Positions 43,212 through 52,240 of a stretch of DNA of 64,000 nt are shown here, piece after piece (position 1 is the stretch's first letter; each line of letters begins with the position of its first letter). Origin of the DNA: Shimia sp965227725 (GTDB lineage: Bacteria; Pseudomonadota; Alphaproteobacteria; Rhodobacterales; Rhodobacteraceae). The notes under the pieces are model-generated. The model searched no databases. It was not told the DNA's origin and worked only from the letters and a program-made list of their open reading frames with translations. Location of the stretch: assembly GCF_965227725.1 (NCBI RefSeq), contig NZ_CBDDGH010000004.1, positions 248,001-312,000 on the forward strand, in the 5' to 3' direction. The position numbers and the translations under genes were made by a program.

Positions 43212-44147
43212 ATGCACAACTGGGATGATCTGAAATTTGTCATGGAAACCGCCCGTCATGGCGGCACCAGCGGTGCGGCGCGCGCGCTTGGCGTCAATCA
43301 CGCCACGGTGGCGCGACGGATCGCGGCGGCAGAAGCCTCTCTGGGTACGCGCCTGTTTGAGCGCCTGCCAAGCGGCTATGTCCCCACGGAGGCAGGTTGG
43401 CAGGCCGTCCGCGCAGCTGAAGCTATGTCTGATCTGGAGCGAGGGCTGGATCGGACAATCGCAGCGCGGGACACGGCCATTCGCGGGCCGCTCAAGGTGA
43501 CGGCACCTGAACTGTTGGTTGAGCGCATCATGTCGCCCATTTTCGCGGATTTTATAGACGCGCATCCGGAGATCGCGCTGTCTTTGGTGGCCACCAATGA
43601 GACCGTCAATCTTGCGCAGCGGGATGCGGATGTGGCCATACGTTTCGCCAAATCACCGCCGGACACGCTGGTTGGCACTCAGCTTTTTGAGCAGAAAGGC
43701 GCGGTCTATGCGAGCCACGCGCTTTTGGCGCAGGACGAAGGCGGTGAGGCGCCGCTGGATTGGATCCGTTTTGCCCATTGGCCCGGGCCACCGGAAGCGA
43801 TCAAAGCCGCCCGGCCAAATCTGCGCACGCGACTGACCGTGGACGATATGGCTGCTGCTGTGGGGGCTGTCCGTGCTGGGATCGGTGCAACGCGCATGGC
43901 CTGCTTTCTGGGAGACAGCGATCCGGCACTTGCGCGTGTGCCCGGCCTGCCGCTGTTTCCGCAAATCCCGCTCTGGGTGCTCACCCATGCCGATCTCAGA
44001 CAGGTGCCGCGGGTGCGCGCTTTCACCGGTTTTGTCACGCAGCGCCTGAAGGCGCTGCGCCCGCTGTTTGAAGGAGACTGCCCTCAGGACTTGAGCGCCA
44101 GAGAGGGCGAAATCACATCAATACCCAGCGCTTTGCCCACCGCGTAA
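43212..44147 (+). CDS. LysR family transcriptional regulator
   Basis: 311 residues. The N-terminal DNA-binding part is NWDDLKFVMETARHGGTSGAARALGVNHATVARRIAAAEASLG (about 3-46), followed by the effector domain to about 295. ATG 43212 gives the usual LysR beginning; ATG 43200 is possible. The last about 20 codons overlap the converging end of alanine dehydrogenase by 64 bases, so the two mRNAs would have complementary 3' ends. It probably controls the divergent DUF1330 gene. Confidence 0.88.
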   Translation: MHNWDDLKFVMETARHGGTSGAARALGVNHATVARRIAAAEASLGTRLFERLPSGYVPTEAGWQAVRAAEAMSDLERGLDRTIAARDTAIRGPLKVTAPELLVERIMSPIFADFIDAHPEIALSLVATNETVNLAQRDADVAIRFAKSPPDTLVGTQLFEQKGAVYASHALLAQDEGGEAPLDWIRFAHWPGPPEAIKAARPNLRTRLTVDDMAAAVGAVRAGIGATRMACFLGDSDPALARVPGLPLFPQIPLWVLTHADLRQVPRVRAFTGFVTQRLKALRPLFEGDCPQDLSAREGEITSIPSALPTA

Positions 44148-45202
44148 TAGGTCAGCTGGCCTGCGTGCACATTGAGGCCGTTGAGCAGATGTGGATCATC
44201 CTCGCAGGCCTGCTTCCAGCCTTTGTCCGCTAAGTTGAGCAGGAACGGCAGCGTGGCATTGCCCAGCGCCTGTGTCGAGGTGCGCGCCACAGCCCCCGGC
44301 ATATTGGCCACGCAGTAGTGCATGATGCCGTCCACCTCGTAGATCGGATCAGCATGGGTGGTGGCTCGGGAGGTTTCAAAGCACCCGCCCTGATCGATCG
44401 CCACATCCACCAGCGCCGCTCCCGGTTTCATCTCCGAAAGCTGGGCACGCGACACAAGTTTGGGCGCCTCGGCGCCGGGGATCAGCACCGCGCCGATCAC
44501 CATATCCGCTTCACGGACCAGCTCAGCCGTGGCGCCCGCCGTGGAATATTGGTTTTTGAACGTTCCGCCGAAGACATCATCCAGATACTTCAACCGGGGC
44601 AAAGAGCGGTCCAGCACGGTGACATCTGCGCCCATGCCCGCTGCGATCTTGGCGGCATGGGTGCCCACGACCCCGCCACCGATCACAACAACCTTGGCAG
44701 GGGCCACGCCCGGGACACCGCCCATCAACACACCACGACCGCCGTTTGCCTTCTGCAAGGTCCATGCACCAACCTGTGGCGCGAGGCGGCCAGCCACCTC
44801 AGACATCGGGGCCAGGAGCGGCAGGCCGCCACGGTCATCGGTCACCGTTTCATAGGCGATGGCCGTGCAGCCACTCTCCAAGAGGTCTTTGGTTTGTTCC
44901 GGATCCGGCGCGAGGTGCAGATAGGTGAAGAGCAACTGGCCTTCTCGCAGCATTTTGCGTTCAACCGCTTGGGGCTCTTTCACCTTCACAATCATGTCGG
45001 CGGTGGCAAAAATGTCTTCTGCCGTCTCGATCATCGTCGCGCCGGCAGCGCGATAGTCCTCATCGGTGAACCCTGCGCCGATCCCGGCACCCACCTGAAT
45101 GATCACCTCATGGCCGTGGGCCACCGCCTCCCGTGCGGCGTCCGGCGTCATACCGACACGAAACTCCTGAGGTTTGATTTCGGTGGGGCATCCGATTTTC
45201 AT
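44084..45202 (-). CDS. Alanine dehydrogenase
   Basis: 372 residues. Interconverts L-alanine with pyruvate, NADH and ammonia. The start MKIGCPTEIKPQEFRVGMTPDAAREA and the KEPQ segment with the catalytic Lys are typical. The Rossmann motif is VVIGGGVVGTHAAKIAAGMGADVTVLD (about 170-196), followed by DVAIDQGGCFETSRATTH and ALGNATLPF. AGGAG 7 bases before ATG 45202. Divergent from an Lrp/AsnC regulator, the common ald/aldR layout. Confidence 0.95.
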   Translation of the reverse strand: MKIGCPTEIKPQEFRVGMTPDAAREAVAHGHEVIIQVGAGIGAGFTDEDYRAAGATMIETAEDIFATADMIVKVKEPQAVERKMLREGQLLFTYLHLAPDPEQTKDLLESGCTAIAYETVTDDRGGLPLLAPMSEVAGRLAPQVGAWTLQKANGGRGVLMGGVPGVAPAKVVVIGGGVVGTHAAKIAAGMGADVTVLDRSLPRLKYLDDVFGGTFKNQYSTAGATAELVREADMVIGAVLIPGAEAPKLVSRAQLSEMKPGAALVDVAIDQGGCFETSRATTHADPIYEVDGIMHYCVANMPGAVARTSTQALGNATLPFLLNLADKGWKQACEDDPHLLNGLNVHAGQLTYYAVGKALGIDVISPSLALKS

Positions 45203-45258
45203 GGTCTCACTCCTGACTTTACCTAAAGGAAGGTTAGAGTGAGACCGCAAGAATATGC

Positions 45259-45279
45259 TTCATTTTTAGGCAGAATGAA
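45259..45279. promoter_or_regulatory. Possible Lrp-type operator between ald and its regulator
   Basis: TTCAT and ATGAA are reverse complements with an 11-base AT-containing spacer, 57 bases from the ald start and 61 from the regulator start. Lrp-family sites are loose palindromes of this kind. Confidence 0.4.
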
Positions 45280-45339
45280 AACTCGCCTTTGCAAGATACT
45301 TCGAATAGAGAGAGTAAACACGCAAGGAGCTTTCGCAAT

Positions 45340-45798
45340 ATGTCTCTTGATCCGACAGATCGTCGCATACTGACCGTCCTTCAAAAGCAAGGCCGGATTT
45401 CCAACGCCGAGCTTTCAGAGCGCGTGAACCTCTCTGCCTCCGCCTGTCACCGCCGGGTACACCGGCTCGAAAGCGAGGGATACATCAAGGATTACGTGGC
45501 CCTGCTCGACCCGCGCAAACTGGATGTGCCGACAACTGTTTTTGTGGAAATCACGCTGTCAGGTCAAGCCGATGAGGTTCTAGATGCCTTTGAGAAGGCA
45601 GTGGCGCGCATTCCTGATGTACTGGAGTGCCACCTGATGGCGGGAACGGCGGATTACATTCTGAAGGTCGTCGCGGAAAACACCGAGGATTTTGCGCGCA
45701 TCCACCGCCAACACCTCGCACGCCTGCCGGGGGTGGCCCAGATGCAGAGCTCTTTCGCGCTGCGGACGGTCTTCAAAACAACGGCGCTGCCGGTCTAG
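45340..45798 (+). CDS. Lrp/AsnC family regulator, probable AldR
   Basis: 152 residues. The helix-turn-helix is at about 5-60 (DRRILTVLQKQGRISNAELSERVNLSASACHRRVHRLESEG) and the RAM ligand-binding domain at about 68-145. AAGGAGC about 10 bases before the ATG. Divergence from ald suggests that it switches alanine catabolism in response to alanine or another amino acid; this is inferred from position. Confidence 0.88.
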   Translation: MSLDPTDRRILTVLQKQGRISNAELSERVNLSASACHRRVHRLESEGYIKDYVALLDPRKLDVPTTVFVEITLSGQADEVLDAFEKAVARIPDVLECHLMAGTADYILKVVAENTEDFARIHRQHLARLPGVAQMQSSFALRTVFKTTALPV

Positions 45799-45801
45799 CT
45801 T

Positions 45802-45829
45802 TCAATTGTCTGACATTTAACAATTGACA
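45802..45829. promoter_or_regulatory. Perfect inverted repeat overlapping a -35 before the GMC gene
   Basis: TCAATTGT (45802-45809) and ACAATTGA (45820-45827) are perfect 8-base arms with a 10-base spacer. The right arm overlaps a consensus -35 TTGACA (45824-45829), 45 bases upstream of the dehydrogenase ATG. A repressor bound here would block the promoter. Confidence 0.55.
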
Positions 45830-45873
45830 TTTTCCTGACACCCTCGTTTTCTGCGCGCGAGGGAGGATCAGCC

Positions 45874-47457
45874 ATGAACTGGGATCATATCGTCGTGGGC
45901 GCGGGCAGTGCCGGCTGTGTGGTGGCCGCACGTCTGGCAGAGGCAGGGCGACGGGTTCTGCTTTTGGAAGCAGGCGGGCGCGACAACTATCACTGGATCC
46001 ACATTCCGATGGGATACCTCTATTGCATCGGCAATCCGCGCACCGACTGGATGTATAAAACCGCACCTGATGCCGGGTTAAACGGGCGCGCCCTGATCTA
46101 TCCGCGCGGCAAGGTTCTGGGCGGCTGTTCTTCGATCAACGGCATGCTCTACCTGCGGGGTCAGGCTGCTGATTATGACGGCTGGCGGCAAATGGGCCTC
46201 GCGGGCTGGGCATGGGACGACGTGCTGCCCCTGTTCAAGAAATCAGAGGATTACATGGATGGCCCCTCTGAGATGCACGGCGCAGGTGGGCCGTGGCATG
46301 TGAACAATCAACGTCTGCACTGGGATGTGCTGGATGACTGGATGGCCGCCGCCGAAGCTGCAGGCGTGCCCCGCACGGAGGATTTTAACCGCGGCAACAA
46401 CGAAGGGGTTGGCTATTTCAAGGTCAATCAGCACCGCGGCTGGCGCTGGAACACCGCCAAGGCATTTCTGCGCCCTCAAAAGCAACGCGCGCTCAAGATC
46501 GAAACCCATGCCCATACCACCCGTTTGCTGATTGACGCCGGCAAGGTGACGGGCGTGGAATACCGTCAGAATGGTGTGCTGAAACAGGCGCGTTGTGGTG
46601 GCGAGGTTGTGCTGTCAGCCGGGGCTGTGAACTCTCCGCAAATTTTGCAGCTGTCCGGGCTCGGCCCCGGCGCTTTGTTGCAAAAACACGGGATCACCGT
46701 ACAGCGCGACATGCCGGGCGTGGGCGCCAATCTGCAAGACCACCTGCAACTGCGCTGCGCGTGGAAGCTCAAAGACGCCAAAACGCTGAACACCATGGCC
46801 AATTCATTGCGCGGCAAGGCGCAGATCGGGCTGGAGTATATGCTGAAACGATCCGGCCCCATGTCGATGGCGCCAAGCCAGCTGGGCGCGTTCACAAAAT
46901 CCCGCCCCGACCTCGCCACTCCGGATCTGGAATATCACGTGCAGCCGCTCTCGCTAGAAGCCTTTGGCAAGCCGCTGCATGATTTCCCGGCCATCACGGC
47001 CAGTGTGTGCAACCTGCGCCCGGAAAGCCGGGGCCATGTGCACATCACCTCGCCCAATCCCGAAGATGCTCCAGAAATCGCGCCCAATTACCTCTCCACC
47101 GAAGGCGACCGCGCGGTGGCGGTGGCGGCCATCAAACAGGCGCGCCAGATCATGTCGCAAAGCCCGATGGCCCGATATGCGCCTGAGGAAATAAAACCCG
47201 GGATCACCGCGCAGGACGATGCCGAGCTGGCCGCGGCGGCGGGCGACATTGGCACAACCATTTTTCACCCGGTTGGCACGGTGCGCATGGGGCCGGATGA
47301 GGCTGCGCCGCTGGATGGGGAGCTGCGCCTGCGCGGGATCGGCGGGTTGCGGGTGGTGGATGCTTCGATCATGCCCACCATCACCAGTGGCAACACCAAC
47401 TCGCCCACCATTATGATCGGGGAGAAAGCCGCCGAAATGATGCTGTCAACAGGCTGA
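45874..47457 (+). CDS. GMC family FAD-dependent alcohol/choline-type dehydrogenase
   Basis: 527 residues. The FAD-binding GAGSAGCVVAARLAEAG is at 9-25 and the GMC signature 1 is around GKVLGGCSSINGMLYLRG (about 76-93). Signature 2 is GAVNSPQILQLSGLGP (near 250), and the C-terminal active-site His is in TIFHPVGTVRMG, with SGNTNSPTIMIGEKAAEM. Resembles choline dehydrogenase and AlkJ-type alcohol dehydrogenases; no betaine genes are adjacent, so an aliphatic or aryl alcohol is as likely. GGGAGG before the ATG. Confidence 0.88.
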   Translation: MNWDHIVVGAGSAGCVVAARLAEAGRRVLLLEAGGRDNYHWIHIPMGYLYCIGNPRTDWMYKTAPDAGLNGRALIYPRGKVLGGCSSINGMLYLRGQAADYDGWRQMGLAGWAWDDVLPLFKKSEDYMDGPSEMHGAGGPWHVNNQRLHWDVLDDWMAAAEAAGVPRTEDFNRGNNEGVGYFKVNQHRGWRWNTAKAFLRPQKQRALKIETHAHTTRLLIDAGKVTGVEYRQNGVLKQARCGGEVVLSAGAVNSPQILQLSGLGPGALLQKHGITVQRDMPGVGANLQDHLQLRCAWKLKDAKTLNTMANSLRGKAQIGLEYMLKRSGPMSMAPSQLGAFTKSRPDLATPDLEYHVQPLSLEAFGKPLHDFPAITASVCNLRPESRGHVHITSPNPEDAPEIAPNYLSTEGDRAVAVAAIKQARQIMSQSPMARYAPEEIKPGITAQDDAELAAAAGDIGTTIFHPVGTVRMGPDEAAPLDGELRLRGIGGLRVVDASIMPTITSGNTNSPTIMIGEKAAEMMLSTG

Positions 47458-47463
47458 AACAAA

Positions 47464-47491
47464 ACGGGCGGCACCAACGCACCGCCCGTCT
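47464..47491. terminator. Hairpin between convergent GMC and GST genes
   Basis: ACGGGCGG (47464-47471) pairs with CCGCCCGT (47482-47489), 10-base loop, A-rich on the left and T/C-rich on the right. Likely ends both transcripts. Confidence 0.65.
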
Positions 47492-47512
47492 CTATTGCAA
47501 AAGCAGACCAGC

Positions 47513-48382
47513 TTATTCTGCCGCAGGCTCAAGTTTATCCGCTGTGCGGGTTTCAAAATCCTCAGCCGCGTGGCGTTCGTGAAGTTGCTTGTCCAGATCA
47601 CCCCAGCTGCGGTTGACCATAACGCCGCGTTTCACGGCGGGGCGATCGTTGATTTCCTTGGCCCAGCGCTGCACGTGCTCATAGCTTTCCACATCGAGGA
47701 ATTCAGCCGCCTCATAAAGACGCCCCAGTGCCAGCGCGCCGTACCAGGACCAGATCGCGATGTCAGCAATCGTGTATTCGTCACCGGCGAGGTACTTGTT
47801 CTCTGCCAGCTGGCGGTTCAACACATCAAGCTGGCGCTTGGTTTCCATGGCAAAGCGGTTGATCGGATATTCCCATTTCTCCGGCGCATAGGCGTAGAAA
47901 TGGCCAAAGCCACCACCCAGATAAGGCGCGCTGCCCATTTGCCAGAAGAGCCAGCTGATCATCTCAGCGCGGTTTTCCTTTGGGCCAAGGAAGGCGTCAA
48001 ATTTCTCTGCAAGGTGCAGAAGGATCGCGCCGCTTTCAAACACGCGCACCTCTTTGTCGCCGCTCAGATCCATCAGCGCGGGGATTTTGGAGTTTGGGTT
48101 TACGCCCACAAAACCGGAGCCGAACTGATCGCCTTCACCAATGTTGATGAGATAGGCGTCATACTCCGCGCCTTTGTGACCTGCCGCCAGAAGCTCTTCC
48201 AGCATCACGGTGACTTTCACGCCGTTGGGCGTGGCCAGTGAATAGAGCTGGAACGGATGCTCACCGCGGGGAAGCTCTTTGTCATGTGTCGGGCCTGCAA
48301 TCGGGCGGTTGATGCTGGCAAATTTGCCACCGCTTTCAGAATCCCAAGTCCAGACTTTCGGGGGGGTGTAGGTATCGGTCAT
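47513..48382 (-). CDS. Glutathione S-transferase, YghU-like (nu class)
   Basis: 289 residues, the length of E. coli YghU. The N-terminal extension (TWDSESGGKFASINRPIAGPTHDKELPRGEHPFQLYS) precedes the TPNGVKVTVMLEE glutathione site, NPNSKIPALMD, FESGAILLHLAE, and a helical domain with TIADIAIWSWYGAL. YghU-type enzymes reduce organic hydroperoxides and disulfides with glutathione. Converges with the GMC gene. Confidence 0.92.
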   Translation of the reverse strand: MTDTYTPPKVWTWDSESGGKFASINRPIAGPTHDKELPRGEHPFQLYSLATPNGVKVTVMLEELLAAGHKGAEYDAYLINIGEGDQFGSGFVGVNPNSKIPALMDLSGDKEVRVFESGAILLHLAEKFDAFLGPKENRAEMISWLFWQMGSAPYLGGGFGHFYAYAPEKWEYPINRFAMETKRQLDVLNRQLAENKYLAGDEYTIADIAIWSWYGALALGRLYEAAEFLDVESYEHVQRWAKEINDRPAVKRGVMVNRSWGDLDKQLHERHAAEDFETRTADKLEPAAE

Positions 48383-48626
48383 GCTATCGCGCCCTGTGTG
48401 AAATCGAATTCTCGTTAACATAAGAACTTTGCCCGGGTTTCAAAGCGCTAGAAGTAAATTGTTTGTCATACCGGCCTGACGGGTATTTGGCGGTGGGACG
48501 AGACACCTATACACGCCCAGAGTTTTGGTCTATGTGCTGCGCTTCTTGCCACAAATGATGATGAGAGCGGTTCAGATGATGAGGGAGCCCGCCGACGCCG
48601 TCCAGCTGGCACTCCTCAGATGAAAA

Positions 48627-50729
48627 GTGAACATCACCGTGAAAACCGCACTTCAGGCCGCGCTTGACGCAAAAGGCTATGACAAGCTCACTCAGGTTCA
48701 GGAAGCCGTAATGGCCCCGGAACTGGCGGGCAAAGACCTTCTTGTTTCCGCACAAACAGGCTCAGGCAAAACGCTGGGCTTTGGCCTTGCAATCTCCTCT
48801 ACCGTGCTGGGCGAGGCAGAGGCCTTTGATGAGGCCGCCGCACCATTGGCGCTGGTCATCGCACCGACACGCGAATTGGCGCTGCAGGTGAAACGCGAAC
48901 TGACCTGGCTTTATGCCGAAGCAGGTGCGCGTGTGGCTTCCTGTGTGGGCGGCATGGATATGCGCGACGAACGCCGTGCCCTGGCACGTGGCGCGCATAT
49001 TGTCGTGGCCACTCCCGGCCGTCTGCGTGACCACATTGATCGTGGATCCATCGACCTCTTGGACATCCGCGCCGTGGTGCTGGATGAAGCGGACGAAATG
49101 CTGGATCTCGGCTTCCGCGAAGAGCTGGAGTTCATTCTGGAGCAGGTGCCGGAAGAGCGCCAGACGCTGCTGTTCTCCGCCACTGTTCCCAAGATGATCG
49201 CCGAACTGGCCAAGAACTATCAGCGTGATGCCATCCGGGTGGAAACCAAATCCGAGCAGAAGCAGCACGCCGACATCACCTATCGCGCCATGACCGTACT
49301 GGATCGCGATGCGGAAAACGCCGTGATCAACACGCTGCGCTTTTATGAAGCGCCAAATGCGATTGTCTTTGCCAACACCCGCGCCATGGTAGCTCGCCTG
49401 ACAACCCGCCTCTCCAACCGGGGCTTTCAGGTGGTTTCGCTGTCTGGCGAACTGTCTCAGACAGAGCGTACCCACGCCCTGCAAGCGATGCGCGACGGCC
49501 GTGCGCGTGTCTGTGTCGCCACCGATGTGGCGGCACGTGGCATCGACCTGCCGAACCTCGATCTGGTGGTGCATGCCGAACTGCCCAACAACCACGAAAC
49601 ACTGCTGCACCGTTCTGGCCGGACCGGCCGTGCGGGTCGCAAAGGGGTCTCCGCACTGATCGTCACCCGCAAGTCTCGCAAAAAGGCCGAGCGCCTGCTG
49701 CGGTGGGCCAAGCTTGAGGCCGAGTGGTCTGGTGCACCTTCTGCCGAGGAAGTCAGTGCACAGGATCAGGCCCGGATGTTTGCCGATCCGGATTGGATTG
49801 TGGAGCCGACTGAGTCAGAATTGCCTCTTATTGAATCTTTGCTTGGAACATTTTCGCCAGAGCAAGTGGCCGCGGCCTATCTGCGACTTTACAATTCCAA
49901 ACATTCGGCGCCTGAAGAGATTGCAGAAAGCGATGCCAAGCCAGCCCCGCGCAAGGATTTCGGCCCCTCTGTCTGGTTCTCGATCTCCGGTGGACGCAAG
50001 GCAGGTGCGGAGCCGCGCCGCCTGCTGCCAATGCTGTGCAAACTGGGCAATCTGACCAAAGATGACATTGGCGCGATCCGCATCAATCCGGAAGAAAGCT
50101 ATGTGCAGGTTCTTGAGACCAGTGTGGCAGCCTTCCTTACCGCCATTGGCCCGAACATGACGCTGGAAGAAGGCGCGAAGCTGACGCAGATGGAGAATGC
50201 GCCGGTGCTGGAACGCAGCCCGCGTGATGCGCGCGAGGGTGGCAAAAAACCGTTTGGGAAAGGCCCGCGCAAAGACGGTGGAAAACCGCATCGCGGCAAA
50301 GGAAAGTTCGAAAAGCCACGGCATGACCGGGATGAACAGCGCCCTGAGCGCGGTGAAAAGTCGGATTTCCACAAGCCGCAACGCGATAAATTTGCAGAAA
50401 AACCAAATAAATCAACATCTCCGGTGGACTGGAACGACGATCCAGCCCCACGGCAGAAGAAGCCAAAACCCGGTGCCGCAAAATCCGCTTCAAAAGACGG
50501 CAAGCCGAAGTCGGCCTCAAAGCCAGCCTATGGCGCAGCCCCTGGTGGGAACGCGGCGCCGCGTCGGCGCGCGATGGCTGATGGCGCATTGAGCGATGCC
50601 AAGCCTCACCGCAAAGGCAGCGACAAGCCCAAAGGCCCACCGCCCCCAAAAGGCAAAGCCAACAGCAAGAAGAACAAGGCGCGTCGTGCAGCGGCAGCCT
50701 CAGCCCCCAAAGGCAAACCGCGCGGTTAA
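48627..50729 (+). CDS. DEAD-box RNA helicase with DbpA domain
   Basis: 700 residues. Q-motif at about 18-27, motif I AQTGSGKT at 42-49, PTREL near 80, DEAD at 153-156 and SAT at 184-186, then the second RecA domain with RSGRTGRAGRKG near 330. A DbpA RNA-binding domain is at about 450-515. The tail of about 170 residues is rich in Lys, Pro, Gly and Arg and likely disordered and RNA-binding. Probable role in ribosome assembly or RNA remodelling. The start is a GTG without a clear ribosome site; a stop codon two codons upstream rules out a longer protein. Confidence 0.92.
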   Translation: MNITVKTALQAALDAKGYDKLTQVQEAVMAPELAGKDLLVSAQTGSGKTLGFGLAISSTVLGEAEAFDEAAAPLALVIAPTRELALQVKRELTWLYAEAGARVASCVGGMDMRDERRALARGAHIVVATPGRLRDHIDRGSIDLLDIRAVVLDEADEMLDLGFREELEFILEQVPEERQTLLFSATVPKMIAELAKNYQRDAIRVETKSEQKQHADITYRAMTVLDRDAENAVINTLRFYEAPNAIVFANTRAMVARLTTRLSNRGFQVVSLSGELSQTERTHALQAMRDGRARVCVATDVAARGIDLPNLDLVVHAELPNNHETLLHRSGRTGRAGRKGVSALIVTRKSRKKAERLLRWAKLEAEWSGAPSAEEVSAQDQARMFADPDWIVEPTESELPLIESLLGTFSPEQVAAAYLRLYNSKHSAPEEIAESDAKPAPRKDFGPSVWFSISGGRKAGAEPRRLLPMLCKLGNLTKDDIGAIRINPEESYVQVLETSVAAFLTAIGPNMTLEEGAKLTQMENAPVLERSPRDAREGGKKPFGKGPRKDGGKPHRGKGKFEKPRHDRDEQRPERGEKSDFHKPQRDKFAEKPNKSTSPVDWNDDPAPRQKKPKPGAAKSASKDGKPKSASKPAYGAAPGGNAAPRRRAMADGALSDAKPHRKGSDKPKGPPPPKGKANSKKNKARRAAAASAPKGKPRG

Positions 50730-51799
50730 GCCGGAACAGCCTCAGGCGTCAGCGCTTCCAAGGCGCTGCCGTCCGGCGCGGTCAGTGTGAGCATTTGCGT
50801 TGCACTGGCCCGCCCGCGCAGGGTGGTCTCCTCCACTGCGGCCAATCCAAGCCCCATTGGCAATGTGATGTCATTGGCTGTTTCAGCATCCAAAATCACC
50901 GAAAGCCCATGCGCCTTGCAGGCCTCCTGCAGGCGCTTGGCGCGGTTGATGGTATCGCCGATATAAACCACCTGGCGCTTTTCCCAGCCACATTCCCCGA
51001 CAGCCACCGGCCCTCCGGCCACGCCCATGCGCAATGCAGGCGCGACACCGTACTTGGCCATGTAGTGGTCATGGCGCGCCGCCACGATCTGAAAAATCTC
51101 ATCGATGCACTTGAGGAGCCGCATGTTTCCGTCCGGCCCGCGATCCCGCCAGCTCATGATGATCTCGTCACCCACATAGTTGTGAATCACGCCCTGATGT
51201 TTCTTGATCACCGGATCGATGTCGAGAAAGAAGCCCGTGATCATCTCAAGCGCCCTCTGATCACCGAGCTTTTCCGTGATCGACGTGGACCCTTTTAGAT
51301 CGGCCAGGACAAAGATCCGGCATTCCTCAGTGGGCCGCGCATACCGCCCGAGCAGGAAATAGGTCAGCGTCCGCCCGCCGATCAACCGCCGCGCCTGCAG
51401 CATGAACTGAATAAAAATGCCGGTGCAGAAGGCAAACAGGAAATCGGGAAACAGCCCCTGCTGAAACCACATCACGTAGGTGTCTTTGTCCCTGATCAGC
51501 ACCAGATGCGTAGCCGCAAGAGAAAAGAGCAGGATGCAACAGGTAATCAGCATCCGCAGCGCCAAGCCTCGGCGGAACTTCAGGCTGCGTTGCCAACGCC
51601 CAATCGGGCTGTTGCTGATCCAGACCTCAAGGCCAACGGCAATGGTGGCCACGATCACACCGCGCACGGCTCCGCGCCACAGTGCCAGAAGGCCCAACCC
51701 CCAGCCCATCATATCGGCCAGAACATAGCTGTAGATCGCGCCAACAATGGCACCAACTGTCAGCACAAAAAGAAAAGATCCTAGGTTGCGAGATAGCAT
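50726..51799 (-). CDS. Membrane-bound class III adenylate/guanylate cyclase
   Basis: 357 residues. Four membrane helices (about 8-27, 32-58, 82-102, 118-136) are followed by a cyclase catalytic domain (about 160-300). Metal aspartates are D167 (FVLADLKGSTSI) and D211 (HNYVGDEIIMSW); transition-state residues N285 and R289 are in YIGDTINRAKRL. The ATG at 51799 follows GAGGG by 6 bases and starts just before helix 1; an ATG at 51856 without ribosome site is the alternative. Nucleotide choice is not certain. It ends overlapping the helicase gene by 4 bases. Confidence 0.85.
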   Translation of the reverse strand: MLSRNLGSFLFVLTVGAIVGAIYSYVLADMMGWGLGLLALWRGAVRGVIVATIAVGLEVWISNSPIGRWQRSLKFRRGLALRMLITCCILLFSLAATHLVLIRDKDTYVMWFQQGLFPDFLFAFCTGIFIQFMLQARRLIGGRTLTYFLLGRYARPTEECRIFVLADLKGSTSITEKLGDQRALEMITGFFLDIDPVIKKHQGVIHNYVGDEIIMSWRDRGPDGNMRLLKCIDEIFQIVAARHDHYMAKYGVAPALRMGVAGGPVAVGECGWEKRQVVYIGDTINRAKRLQEACKAHGLSVILDAETANDITLPMGLGLAAVEETTLRGRASATQMLTLTAPDGSALEALTPEAVPA

Positions 51800-51880
51800 G
51801 GCTGCCCTCAATCTTAGCTTCGGGAACGCCATGGGAGCCCCGGTTTTGTCTGGCATCTAAGCACAAAATGCCCTGATGCA

Positions 51881-51916
51881 ACAAAAGACAAACCCCCATG
51901 GCCGGGCCATGGGGGT
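51881..51916 (-). terminator. Terminator of rpsU
   Basis: On the minus strand ACCCCCATGGC and GCCATGGGGGT form an 11-bp stem with a 3-base loop, followed by a T-rich TTGTCTTTTG. Confidence 0.85.
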
Positions 51917-51950
51917 CGTCAATTCTTGTGTCCAAGCTGGAGAGGTGTGC

Positions 51951-52157
51951 TTAGAGCAAACCTTCACGCTGTGCTTTCTTACGTGCCAGTTTACGGGCAC
52001 GGCGGATCGCTTCAGCCTTCTCGCGCGCTTTTTTCTCGGACGGCTTTTCGAAATGTTGCTTGAGCTTCATTTCGCGGAAGACGCCTTCACGCTGCAGCTT
52101 TTTCTTCAGGGCACGAAGCGCCTGATCGACATTGTTGTCACGAACACTAACCTGCAT
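51951..52157 (-). CDS. 30S ribosomal protein S21
   Basis: 68 residues, strongly basic, beginning MQVSVRDNNVDQALRALKKKLQREG with KPSEKKAREKAEAIRRARK, the S21 signature. A ribosome site AAAGGTGGTG precedes the ATG. It has its own promoter and terminator and is divergent from COQ9, a pairing I recall as frequent in alphaproteobacteria. Confidence 0.96.
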   Translation of the reverse strand: MQVSVRDNNVDQALRALKKKLQREGVFREMKLKQHFEKPSEKKAREKAEAIRRARKLARKKAQREGLL

Positions 52158-52187
52158 GTGGTTTTCACCACCTTTCTAAGTTTGAGT

Positions 52188-52202
52188 TGCAATGAAATTG
52201 CA
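52188..52202 (-). promoter_or_regulatory. Small hairpin in the rpsU leader
   Basis: TGCAAT/ATTGCA is a perfect 6-bp stem with a 3-base loop, 31 bases before the rpsU ATG and within its 5' leader. It could influence translation or mRNA stability; no known riboswitch is recognised. Confidence 0.35.
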
Positions 52203-52211
52203 GGAGCCCGG

Positions 52212-52240
52212 CGTATAGCAAGTCGTCCCGTCTTTGTCTA
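52212..52240 (-). promoter_or_regulatory. Probable rpsU promoter
   Basis: On the minus strand TAGACA (52240-52235) and TATACG (52217-52212) are spaced by 17 bases. The start point would be close to 52205, giving a leader of about 50 bases. The site lies within 65 bases of the divergent COQ9 start. Confidence 0.5.

Noticed and set aside
48478..48510. Possible fifth copy of the palindromic element (CGGGTATTTGG)
   Set aside because: Only a partial core is present, with no GC hairpin on either side and no tail, so it is likely coincidence.
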